11,586 nt of DNA from Phoronis ovalis (taxonomy: Eukaryota > Phoronida > Phoronidae), in the NCBI GenBank assembly GCA_028565635.1, contig JAOXYB010052023.1, positions 1-11,586 of the forward strand, written 5' to 3'. This document shows, in pieces, positions 1 through 7,836 of the stretch. How positions within the stretch are numbered: the stretch's first letter is position 1; the number at the start of each line of letters is the position of its first letter. A program made the position numbers and the translations under genes. The notes below the pieces were generated by a model. That model worked only from the letters and a program-made list of their open reading frames with translations. It did no database searches and had not been told where the DNA came from.

Positions 1-375
1 GTGGGAAGATTTTGAATTATTAGAAAAATTACTTTTATTCAAAAAAAACATCAAAAATGTTGGCTTTTCCCTTTAAATGGATTGTATAAATAGCTAGATG
101 CTTATGTGGCGTATGTGTGTATATATGTACATGTATGGCATATAATTTTAACATAATTGTAGTGTGTGCATGGATGGAAGGGTGTGAGTGTTCATAAAAA
201 GGAATTTTGCAGATCATAAAAAAATTTTGTTGCTTATTCTGAATACATATGAAAATACAAAAAGAACATTGTGTAGTTAATTGGTCCTTGACCAGGGACT
301 TTATAATGTGTCATTAATGTATATAACATTACAGACATGGTGATGTTTTGTTCATGTAAACATTTTTGATCATAG
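1..375 (+). other. ELYS intron, 3' part
   Basis: This is AT-rich intron sequence upstream of the first visible exon. It has alternating TG/TA stretches near 100-140 and one TACATGTA at 128-135. No credible exon is seen on either strand; small open frames here lack coding character. Confidence 0.6.
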
Positions 376-563
376 GTTGGTTGGTAAGGGAATCTCGGCT
401 CTGTCGCTGTTAGATACACCACCTATCAAACGAAAGTCCCCAACCCGTCAGCAACAAGATGCCGTTCCTCAGCCAACACCTCAGTCCATTCTTAAAGTAC
501 GTAAAGCTGTACGCAAGTCCATTAGCCCCTCACCTGATGTAAGAACAAGACCTTTACAACTAG
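376..563 (+). CDS. AHCTF1: ELYS exon A: SILK motif exon
   Basis: Acceptor ATAG ends at 375 and donor GTAAGT starts at 564. The exon begins with the third base of a codon and ends one base into the next. It encodes residues 1-62 of the visible product, including LLDTPPIKRKSP and TPQSILKVRK. SILK (485-496) is a classical PP1-docking motif, and the surrounding pattern is the best single match to vertebrate ELYS, which I recall as carrying TPQSILR here. Confidence 0.85.
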
Positions 564-3500
564 GTAAGTTTATTTGCCAATAAAATATAAGATACTATTG
601 TTACATTCTGTAGATCAGTTTTCTGTACAGTATCACACTTTTAATACTTTTTCAACCTAAATTTTTGCCATCAAAATAAAGAGACAGATACATAAAAGTA
701 TACATATCATGAAAAAATAACATTTAAAAGATGAAAATTAAAGGTTATGAGGGATATGTGATCACATGACTTCTAAGTAGCCATTTTGGTAAAAAACATG
801 TTTTTCTCAATTTAATTTCAAAAATTGGACAAGAATGTTTCAGTCCTGTAACAGTCCTTAAAAGTATATAGTGCAAATTTTATAATTGTACTGGTCAAGT
901 TTTGGGTTAACATTACAATTATACTTTTTACTTGTGATACAACAGGACTCTTAATGTTTTTGATGAATATAAGTTATTCAGTTCTGTAAATTTCTGTAAA
1001 AAATGTTCACTAACTACAGAACGTTATATTCAACAAATTTGAAATGTGCTAACTTTATCTACATTTCTTAATTATGAATGACATTAATTCAGATATAGAC
1101 TTATCTACACCACCAAAGTATCAAGGAAAAAAAATTGGTTTCACTGAATCTTCAGAAAATAGTGATCGATCAACCAAACCATCGACATCAAATGAAAGTG
1201 CTCAGTCATCTCACGTGTCATTAATTGCTGGACTAGGTGACATCTCTTCAACACGTAGATCTCAAAGAGTTGCATTCTTAGAACCAGATAAACCTCAGAG
1301 ACCACAGCAGGTATTTGTAAAATAAGTAGTATAGTTAAGACATATGTGTATTAATATGTAAAGTATAAAAAAAATTGTTATTTTTGCATACTTTCTAAAA
1401 ACTTTCAAAAATACAAATGAAAATTTACAGAAATAAAAGAAGTGAGCAGGCCATTAAAGGCATAAAACATGTCATCAAAAATAGATTTAAAACAGTCAGA
1501 CTAATCTTCATTATTTCAACTGTTTTAAATCTATTTTTGATGACATGTTTTATGCCTTTAATGGCCTGCTCACTTCTTTTATTTCTGTAAATTTTCATTT
1601 GTATTTTTGAAAGTTTTTAGAAAGTATGCAAAAATAACAATTTTTTTTATACTTTACATATAATACACATATGTCTTAACTGCCTCTTTTTGTCATGTTT
1701 TATTTTGTGGATCCAGTTTTTAAAGTAATGGCTTAAAATAAATACCTTTTTAATACCTTCATGTGATTATCAACAGGTGTCATTTATGGATGTACATGAA
1801 GATGAATCACCAGCACCTAGATCTCAGCATGTGTCATTCGTGGGAGCTAGAACACAGGTATCTAACACACCAAAAAATCTAAGATTTATGCTACCTGAAG
1901 ACAAGAATGAACAACAACCAAAAAGTACAGTTGATTTAGATTCATTATCTTCATGTGGTTCAGACAGTGCTTTGTCAGAGGATGAGAATGTTTCCCATAG
2001 GAAGTTGGACTTAGAAACTAAAGAAATGTATTCAGATGATGAAGACATCTGCATTGATGAAGAAATTACATTCCATATTCGTAACGAACAACCTGATACA
2101 GGTAAAAGGTGTACCCTTGAAATGAATTGTTGAACATCAGTTGTTGTAATACAAAGAAAAAACTAATTATTCTAACAAACAATGATTGTTTTATCTTATG
2201 TTTGTGGTTTGGTTATTATAAAAACGATAGTTTCCTGAGGCACATGTTGTCTGAAGTGGCTCTTTGACACCTTTAAAATTTGAAATACTGTGTGCTAGCA
2301 TGCCCAAAATGTTGAAGTCTTCTCGTTAGTGTGTACAAAATACTTTTCGTACTTTTGATTTGACAGAACATATAACCTATAAATGTGCTAAAAACCTTGT
2401 ATACTGTATCATGTAGTGGAAGCTATGGAAACTGGCGACAATGATACCGAGCCCATAGTAGAAGCATGCAATAGTGATTCATCAGCGGCAGTGAAAGAAT
2501 ATTCAACAACAGTAGAAACAAGTTCAGACAGTTACATTAATCAGCAAGGGGACATTTCAGCATTAGTTATTAGTGTATCCAGTGACTCTAAGACCAGTGT
2601 ATCAAGTGAAGCAGAATCACCTGAAAGGTCTCAAGAAATATTAGAAAAGGTACCATGTACAGTTTGACATGATGTACTTTGGAACTCCCTATAATTGTTG
2701 TATTATGCAATAATATGGATATGGCATTTGACTTTTGTTGTTGGTTTTTGTGTTAGTTTTTCTTGAATTCCTTTGGTAACACTTTTTTGTACTAAAGTGG
2801 CTCCAAATTTATTTTATATTATTGTTCTCATAAAATCAGTAAAATGACAAAATTGGGTCCTGATCAGTGTGTTATTTTAAACGAGTCGTACGTGAAATAC
2901 CTTTATTTTTTTTCTTGGCTAAGCACATAGTTTACATGTATATCCTGCAGAAATGAACAGTAACTACAGATATGGAATAAAAACCATGTTCTCAAAGAAC
3001 ACCTGTGCATGTACATTATGAATGAAATCTTATTTTATTTCGTGAATTCTAGACATCACCATTGAGAATCGACACGTCAACAAATGTGACAGATGAAGTC
3101 ACTTCACAAAGATCTCCTACATCACCGAGGAAGAAAGCTACACCAAGCCCTTCTAGATCATTAAAGAAAGAAGCAATATCAAGCCCACAAAAGGCAAGTT
3201 TCTCATCACCACACAGGAATATGTAATGCATGAACCTACTATACTAAAAGGACAAGGATGTTTTGCAAGTGTTAAATCTAATCATACAAGGAATAGTTGT
3301 AACTCCTTTAGATGATCATTTTTTCTCTATATATGAAGACAGATTTAAGTTTTAATACATGTATTTCTTAATATAAAAAGTTTTGAGTAGACATTGTAGA
3401 TCCTTAGTTAAAATAGTTTATAAAAAAGCATTAAAAAAATATAGATCATCTTTAAGTAATTTATGTTAGTGAGCTGTGTTGTGTATAGTCTACTGAGTAC

Positions 3501-6500
3501 TTGTAAGTATTCCTTTAATATGTGGAATTACCCTTCTTAGAGTATAGAAGTGGCTCTTTCTGATTGCATTTAAACTAATATCACCAGCATTTGCTTTGCA
3601 GAGTCCTTCAGACATGACACACAGTAAATCACCTGTTATGCAATCCTCAGAAAAAAATGATGTAATTGACGAGGTAAGAAATGTAACTTTTTTGAATGTA
3701 AACCTATGCTTACTCAGTTATGATATCCCTGCTTAGGCTTATGTGCTCTTTTTCTCTGGATGTGAAAATAATGAAATTGCTTTTGAATGACGAAGGAACA
3801 CACATTAATGGAGACCAAGGCTTTTATTAGATTTTGAAATCTATAGTTATGTACTTAATACTGCCAGACATTAAGTTATGCAATACATTTCACTGCAGAG
3901 TGAAACAAATTATGCTGCAGCTGATAATGACAATGTCTTCAAGACCCCACCTCACCCGTCTAGGTTGCTGCTAACTATGACACCGCCAACTTCACCAGAA
4001 TCTACGCAAGTATCACCTGCTCAGGTAAATAGTTTGACATGCATCTCTATTATCCCTGCAAGTTTACTGGCTTACCCCAGGATTTCGTACAAAATGTACG
4101 AAGCTATTAGTTTACTTTTTGAAATATTTTTTGATAATATTTACAGTGGTTTTTGGACAATAATTGTTAGATGCTACAAATTCATTAATACACAATACAA
4201 AATCATAGTTAGAGGCCAGAAATATACAAGGACATACTACAAATCGTTATATACTACAAATCTATACATACAAGTTTTGACATCCATACTAAAACTTTTG
4301 AGAGCTAGAACTTCTAGGAGCTACAGGCTTTTCCTAAGACCATCTGTTTTAGAAGCTACAATCGATTCGCCGATATAGATCAGCTTAGTTAAGTGCTAAG
4401 TGATCTAGCGTGATTCACACAAAGGCAGCTGGGTCACCTAGCTCTTAACTAGCATCTAATTTTTATTGACTTTTTAACTAACATCTGACCCATATCAAAT
4501 CTTGGTTCTGGCTCCTGGGATTTTTTAGGAATCTTTTTTAGTGTCTAACAATAATTGTCCAAAGACTGCTTGTCAGTTAGACAAGTAATTGAAAACTCAC
4601 TTATACGAAGAACTATGCTGGAAGTTATCTTTTCAAAATTCATTGCGAAGTATATTTGTGAATTACCAAGAAGCGGTGTATTTATTTGTTGATTGTCATA
4701 ATGTATATGAACATCTTGTTTCATTAAATATTATCTTGATGCACATGATATTTTAGCTGTACATGTAGCCCACAGTCAGATAATTCGAAATAACAGTTGA
4801 CATCTCTTGTACTCTTTAGGTTGTCAGACGATCTTCCCCAAGAAGAACACCTACAACTAGTCAACAAAGTCCAAGTAAAGTTTCACCGCAAACTTCGCCT
4901 AAAACAAAATTATCTTCTACAAAGCAATCACATTTGAGAACTGTTACAACACATTTAGCATCGGAAAAACATAAAATAACAATTGGTGACAAGGGCAAAC
5001 AGGATAGCATGATGCCAGAAGAAATCACTCAACTTTCCACTAGGACTCTTAGGTCTTCCTCACCTGCAGCTGACAAAATTGATAATGAAATGGGTCAAAT
5101 CCCTTCTAGAAAGGGCATATCAGCAAAAAAATTGGAAGCTGACAGTAAAAGTGGTATTGGTGCTAGTAAAACACCCAGTAAAAATAGCCCGACTAGAAAA
5201 TCGAAAAAAGCGGGAGCTGAAACTGCTGTTGTAGACAGTGAAATAATTAAGAGTCCTTCAAGAATTACTAGGCAATCAAAACAAAGTGATAAAGCTGAAA
5301 CTGAAAACATAGAGAAAATTGTTAAAAAGTCCCCTGGACGAAAAGCTAAGACAAGTAATAATAATAATGGAGCTGGAGATACTGAGAAAGCTCCTGGAAC
5401 GCATAAAAAATTCCCTGGGTGTAAACCCAAAATACTAAACAGTAAAAATGAAAGTGGAGACATTGAAGAAGTTACTAAAACACTTGAGAAGTCTCCTGGA
5501 CATAAACCTAAGGTACTAAGTGAAGTTAAAACATCGAAGAAGTCTCCTAGTCGAAAATCTAAAACAGCGGATAAATCTACAGTTTTTGAAAATGTGGAAC
5601 TAACGTCTATTAAAAAGTTCTCACCCTCAAGACAATCAACACGGCTTCAAAAACAGACGGAACTTAACCTGGAGGAGATGACACCAGTGGCTCGTAAAAT
5701 ACTCACACCTAAGAAAAGTATAGTTACTCGTAGCTCAGCAAAGCAAGAAGATGAAATATTTGGAGCTTCTTCTGTTTCAAAAGGTAGCACTAGTAAATCT
5801 ATGATAAAGAAAAGTCCAGGTCGCAAAAAGAAAACCAGACAAGAGAAACCAGTAGATGATGTAGCTGAAGACAATGGTAAGTCATGTTGTTATAAATAAG
5901 TTATTATTGTGATACTAATGTATATAGTTAATTGTCAAATCTCACATGGAGAAAATTTCTCACAAAAAAAATCATTTCATGTATTTGTAGGTATTGTAAA
6001 AAAAACCTAGGTAATAAATGTAGGTAATTGTTCAACCAGATGTAGTATGACAATGCATGGTTAAAGCTAAAGATTTGTGTCTGCATCAAATGCTTATAAC
6101 TTGCAAATTTAAATGTTCTTATTATGCATAAAAGATTAACAAATATTGATTGTACTTTTCAGATGTCTTCACTTTCTCCGATCCTCTGGTGGTTGACGCT
6201 GAACCTATTGAAGAAGAGTTGTTGCAAGAAGCTGCAAGCCAGACATTCATTTTTTCCCCTCCAATTACACGCACACAGTCTAGGTCTACCCGAAGTAATA
6301 GTACTTCAGAAGATCCAGGGATAGACCATTCCATAATATCAACTACCAGAAAAACAATAAGGAAAGCAAGAAGCACTAGTTACCAGTCTGCAAAGATGAC
6401 GACAAGGTAAGAGTGAGTTATGTATTAAGCAGTGCCTAACTATTTGCAGTTACCAGTAAGTGATTTTGATTAAACAAAAATCTCTATTGATTTTAACAAC

Positions 6501-6900
6501 TTTTAGTTGTTGCTTACCCACACTTATCTTTGCAAAGAATCTGTCTATTTTTGAGGGGATCCTAATTAACTATAGTATTCTTAATTTCTGTAAGTATGGC
6601 AAAAAAGAAGAAAGTTTTATGTCACATTTAAAAGAGGTCAACATTTGATTACTTGTTCTGAAAGTGTACTAGATTATTGTTGTCCAGGTGTATCACATGG
6701 TATTTTTTTGCAGAAGCCACAGAACAGAGTCAGACATCTATGCACCAAGTGATAGTCCAATTAATTTCATATCACCAGTTGCTGATGAAGCTAGTACAAG
6801 TCGCCCAGTTCGTCGGCGTGTTAAACGTATTCCTCTTCACTCAATGAGTTTACGAGGAGTTGCTGGTGGGAAAAAAAAACGAATTGCAAAGTTATATTAA
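376..6900 (+). CDS. AHCTF1: ELYS/AHCTF1 (MEL-28) nucleoporin, C-terminal part, ten exons
   Basis: ELYS binds chromatin and recruits the Nup107-160 complex, starting pore assembly on mitotic chromosomes. Joined exons are 376-563, 1093-1310, 1777-2101, 2417-2649, 3053-3193, 3602-3673, 3899-4024, 4820-5876, 6163-6406 and 6714-6900: 929 codons then TAA, with every junction phase matching. The identification rests on recalled similarity to vertebrate ELYS at both ends. These are an LL-x-TP segment followed by TPQSILK, an SPSP run and a [RK]-I-x-F-x-E motif (residues 15-81), and near the C-terminus F-x-SPP-x-x-R then I-x-x-ISP before a basic tail. The product is Ser/Pro/Lys-rich and disordered, with many SP/TP sites as expected for a mitotic CDK substrate. 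The N-terminal beta-propeller and helical domain are outside the window. RIF1 also pairs SILK with RVxF, but its conserved C-terminal domain is absent. Human ELYS is about 2,270 residues, so this is roughly the last two fifths. Confidence 0.85.
564..1092 (+). other. ELYS intron between exons A and B
   Basis: A 529-base AT-rich intron, GTAAGT to TTCAG. I see no repeat, RNA gene or extra exon in it. Confidence 0.75.
1093..1310 (+). CDS. AHCTF1: ELYS exon B: KIGF and RVAF motifs
   Basis: The acceptor is TTCAG before 1093. The split codon G|AT gives Asp. The exon encodes LSTPPKYQGKKIGFTE, a Ser/Thr-rich linker, then RRSQRVAFLEPDKP. KIGF (1131-1142) and RVAF (1266-1277) both fit the PP1 RVxF pattern. 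KIGFTE lies where vertebrate ELYS has RISFVE. The donor is CAG|GTATTT at 1311, in phase 0. Confidence 0.85.
1311..1776 (+). other. ELYS intron between exons B and C, mostly a hairpin
   Basis: A 466-base intron from GTATTT to CAACAG. About three quarters of it is the inverted repeat at 1333-1681. The donor lies 22 bases before the left arm and the acceptor about 95 bases after the right arm, so a folded transcript would bring the splice sites together. Confidence 0.8.
1333..1681. repeat. Near-perfect long inverted repeat (foldback)
   Basis: The left arm 1333-1496 (164 bases) and right arm 1519-1681 (163 bases) are reverse complements with no substitution and a single one-base difference (GTATTAATATG versus GTATTATATG). 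A 22-base spacer lies at 1497-1518. I see no flanking target-site duplication and no known transposon end. It may be a MITE-like foldback, a recent inverted duplication, or an assembly or library foldback artefact. Confidence 0.95.
1777..2101 (+). CDS. AHCTF1: ELYS exon C: VSF repeats and acidic region
   Basis: The acceptor is CAACAG before 1777, in phase 0; the donor is ACAG|GTAAAA at 2102. The exon opens with VSFMDVHEDE, so joining to exon B makes QQVSF. A second copy, RSQHVSFVG (HVSF at 1828-1839), parallels RSQRVAF of exon B. The second half is acidic (SDDEDICIDEE), with Ser-rich casein kinase 2-like sites. Confidence 0.85.
2102..2416 (+). other. ELYS intron between exons C and D
   Basis: A 315-base intron from GTAAAA to TGTAG, AT-rich, with no feature seen. 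Confidence 0.75.
2417..2649 (+). CDS. AHCTF1: ELYS exon D: Ser/Glu-rich disordered segment
   Basis: The acceptor is TGTAG before 2417, and the split codon G|TG gives Val. The donor is AAAAG|GTACCA at 2650, in phase 0. The exon encodes 77 residues rich in Ser, Glu, Asp and Thr with no globular signature, ending in SPERSQEILEK. Its place rests on frame continuity and composition rather than a recognised motif. Confidence 0.75.
2650..3052 (+). other. ELYS intron between exons D and E
   Basis: A 403-base intron from GTACCA to TTCTAG. It holds one TACATGTA (2933-2940) and otherwise nothing recognisable. Confidence 0.7.
3053..3193 (+). CDS. AHCTF1: ELYS exon E: SP-rich exon with GC donor
   Basis: The acceptor is TTCTAG before 3053. 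The exon encodes 47 residues, with RSPTSPRKKATPSPSRS as the notable run. The frame meets TAA at 3226, so it must splice before that. The only good donor is AAG|GCAAGT, which is the strict consensus of the rare GC-AG intron class. The exon is 141 bases with phase 0 on both sides. Confidence 0.75.
3194..3601 (+). other. GC-AG intron between ELYS exons E and F
   Basis: A 408-base intron with donor GCAAGT and acceptor TTTGCAG. AG|GCAAGT is the strong U1-pairing context expected when GC replaces GT. One TACATGTA lies at 3356-3363. Confidence 0.7.
3602..3673 (+). CDS. AHCTF1: ELYS exon F: 24-codon micro-module
   Basis: This short exon, 72 bases, lies between TTTGCAG and GTAAGA. It encodes SPSDMTHSKSPVMQ followed by an acidic end. 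It is phase 0 on both sides, so it can be included or skipped without a frame change. Both splice sites are strong, and the frame fits its neighbours. Confidence 0.7.
3899..4024 (+). CDS. AHCTF1: ELYS exon G: TPP-rich exon
   Basis: The acceptor is CACTGCAG before 3899 and the donor is CAG|GTAAAT at 4025. The exon encodes 42 residues, including FKTPPHPSRLLLTMTPPTSP. The two TPP motifs echo DTPP and STPP of exons A and B. Phase is 0/0. The reading frame stays open past the donor to TGA/TAG-free sequence ending at a TAG in 4376-4378, treated here as intron. Confidence 0.7.
4025..4819 (+). other. ELYS intron between exons G and H, with repeat-like insert
   Basis: At 795 bases this is the longest ELYS intron here, from GTAAAT to CTCTTTAG. 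It contains an inverted-repeat-bounded segment (4144-4568) and one TACATGTA (4760-4767). Its first 351 bases are open in the exon G frame. Confidence 0.7.
4144..4568. repeat. Candidate MITE-like element with terminal inverted repeats
   Basis: The left end begins CAGTGGTTTTTGG and the right end, read in reverse, begins CAGTCTTTGG. A perfect 20-base core, TTTGGACAATAATTGTTAGA, lies at 4152-4171 with its reverse complement at 4544-4563. Short TTAGANGCTACA-like motifs recur inside. No transposase frame or convincing target-site duplication is visible, so the element boundaries are tentative. Confidence 0.5.
4820..5876 (+). CDS. AHCTF1: ELYS exon H: long exon with KSPxRKxK repeats
   Basis: The acceptor is CTCTTTAG before 4820 and the donor is ATG|GTAAGT at 5877. 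The exon encodes residues 435-786, Lys/Ser/Pro-rich throughout. It opens with RRSSPRRTP and contains a degenerate tandem repeat led by KKSPGRKAK-type motifs at about 5180, 5246, 5324, 5405, 5486, 5537 and 5612, plus an isolated KKSPGRKKK at 5807. GRK-centred basic runs resemble weak AT-hooks; vertebrate ELYS has AT-hook-like DNA-binding sequence in its C-terminal part. RLQKQ and TRSSAKQ basic patches could serve as nuclear localisation signals. Confidence 0.85.
5180..5644 (+). repeat. Degenerate tandem repeat coding for 17-27-residue KSP units
   Basis: Units starting with [KEI]-K-[SF]-P or the like begin at 5180, 5246, 5324, 5405, 5486, 5537 and 5612. The spacings are 66, 78, 81, 81, 51 and 75 bases (22, 26, 27, 27, 17 and 25 codons). 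Adjacent units share KSPGRKAK / FPGCKPK / SPGHKPK / SPSRKSK leaders and a GD-x-E element, pointing to internal duplication within ELYS exon H. Confidence 0.7.
6163..6406 (+). CDS. AHCTF1: ELYS exon I: FxFSPP motif exon
   Basis: The acceptor is TTTTCAG before 6163, with split codon G|AT for Asp; the donor is AAG|GTAAGA at 6407. The exon encodes VFTFSDPLV, an acidic run, then FIFSPPITRTQSRSTR and a basic Ser/Thr stretch. FIFSPP followed by Arg residues matches a conserved short motif that I recall near the vertebrate ELYS C-terminus. Confidence 0.85.
6407..6713 (+). other. Last ELYS intron
   Basis: A 307-base intron from GTAAGA to a strong polypyrimidine acceptor, TTTTTTTGCAG. No other feature seen. 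Confidence 0.75.
6714..6900 (+). CDS. AHCTF1: ELYS terminal coding exon
   Basis: The acceptor is TTTTTTTGCAG before 6714, and split codon AG|A gives Arg. The exon encodes SDSPINFISPVADEAS and then a strongly basic tail (RRRVKR, GGKKKR) ending in AKLY and TAA at 6898-6900. Vertebrate ELYS ends in the same order: an I-x-x-ISP-type motif, then a Lys/Arg-rich tail. The tail probably contributes DNA or nucleosome contact and nuclear import. Confidence 0.85.
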
Positions 6901-7500
6901 TGGAACTGAAATATATATAGAGTATTAATTCAGGTGAATGTGGTCACAATTTGATGCAAATGACGAGTGGCAAGACCAGCAAGTCGTAAATGCAGCACAA
7001 ACATTTCTGTAAAAGGTACATACTTCAACAGTTGCTTAAAATAATTTTTTGCTTTTCTGAGTACATTATTTTGCCACTCCCCAATTTATTTTCTTTCGTA
7101 ACATTTGAGTTATGTTGTTGATGCAAGTAACTATTACACGTTAGGCAGAATAATCTCAACTTGTTTCATACTGCCAAGGTTAAAATTAATATGTAATATT
7201 AATGTACAGTACATTGATATTTCTAAATCTGAAAACGGGTGAAAGGAATTAGTGAATCTGGGTAAGGTAAACTTGGAGATTTAATATTCTGAATAATAAT
7301 TAAATTAAACTTACTTGCGTTAATTTGTTTACTTTGGATAGGAATGTTGCAGCCATTTGATTATTTTAAACGTGTGACATATGATTTTGTTGCATTGCTT
7401 GTATGTGTATTAAGGAAACATCTTTTCAGAGTTGTATTAATACATATTTTGTATAATTCTACTTTTTTGTTGAAACATAAATAAACTGTGCAAACCAGAA
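6901..7500 (+). other. Probable ELYS 3' UTR
   Basis: This stretch runs from the ELYS stop codon to the first good poly(A) signal and its downstream GT-rich stretch. It is AT-rich, with no coding signal on either strand. The extent is inferred from the signals only. Confidence 0.5.
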
Positions 7501-7521
7501 TTGTGTGTTTTACACAATAAA
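7480..7521 (+). terminator. ELYS poly(A) signals
   Basis: AATAAA at 7480-7485 is followed about 15 bases later by TTGTGTGTTTT, a typical GT-rich downstream element. A second AATAAA lies at 7516-7521. This would give a 3' UTR of about 0.6 kb. Earlier weaker variants cannot be excluded. Confidence 0.5.
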
Positions 7522-7782
7522 TTACAAAACAACATACTTTGCAATATTGGTTTATTTGTAATGGGCCTATACATAACTGGTTTCCCTGTAGCACAAAACA
7601 TAAAAAAACAAATTGAAAACAAACGGGTCTTGTAGCTAGGCAAATATTATTGTATATGACTTCTGTGACCTCTAAATATAAACATTACAAAAATCTCACT
7701 TTTGAGATTGTGACCTTGAAACCCCAAGGAATATGGGTGTCAAGTTGAATATTTTCACACTCCCTAATTTAAGTATGCCTAA

Positions 7783-7836
7783 GTTGGGATTTTTTTGTCA
7801 AAATATTTTTGGATTTATTTTTAGGAGGGGGCATTT
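7783..7836 (-). repeat. Inverted copy of the 8.5-8.7 kb repeat
   Basis: Read on the minus strand, this shows a GCCCCCTCCT block, AATCCAAAAATATTTTGACA and ATCCCAAC in that order, the same order as in the array at 8508-8712. The 20-base core at 7796-7815 is the exact reverse complement of 8659-8678. Confidence 0.65.

Noticed and set aside
376-1310. Ki-67 or Repo-Man as the identity
   Set aside because: The segment after their RVxF motif is a characteristic F-x-x-x-L-x-P-E-x-F-D block, which is not present after RVAF or KIGF here.
1333-1681. The long hairpin as a microRNA gene
   Set aside because: The stem is far longer and more perfect than animal pre-miRNAs; a dsRNA or foldback repeat is more plausible.
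1824-2054. Minus-strand open frame opposite ELYS exon C
   Set aside because: It is antisense to a well-supported exon and has no recognisable domain.
5095-5874. Minus-strand hydrophobic open frames opposite ELYS exon H
   Set aside because: They are antisense shadows of the Lys/Ser-rich coding exon; the plus-strand frame has continuous splice-consistent coding and family motifs.
6124-6324. Alternative plus-strand frame over ELYS exon I
   Set aside because: It starts inside the intron and is out of frame with both neighbouring exons; the other frame joins correctly and carries the FIFSPP motif.
376-6900. RIF1 as the identity of the plus-strand gene
   Set aside because: RIF1 also has SILK and RVxF motifs near its C-terminus, but its conserved C-terminal domain is missing, while the TPQSILK context and the FxxSPP/ISP/basic tail fit ELYS.
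7361-7643. Cys-rich minus-strand open frames in the ELYS 3' UTR
   Set aside because: Low-complexity AT-rich sequence overlapping poly(A) signals; two frames overlap and neither has a domain or splice context.
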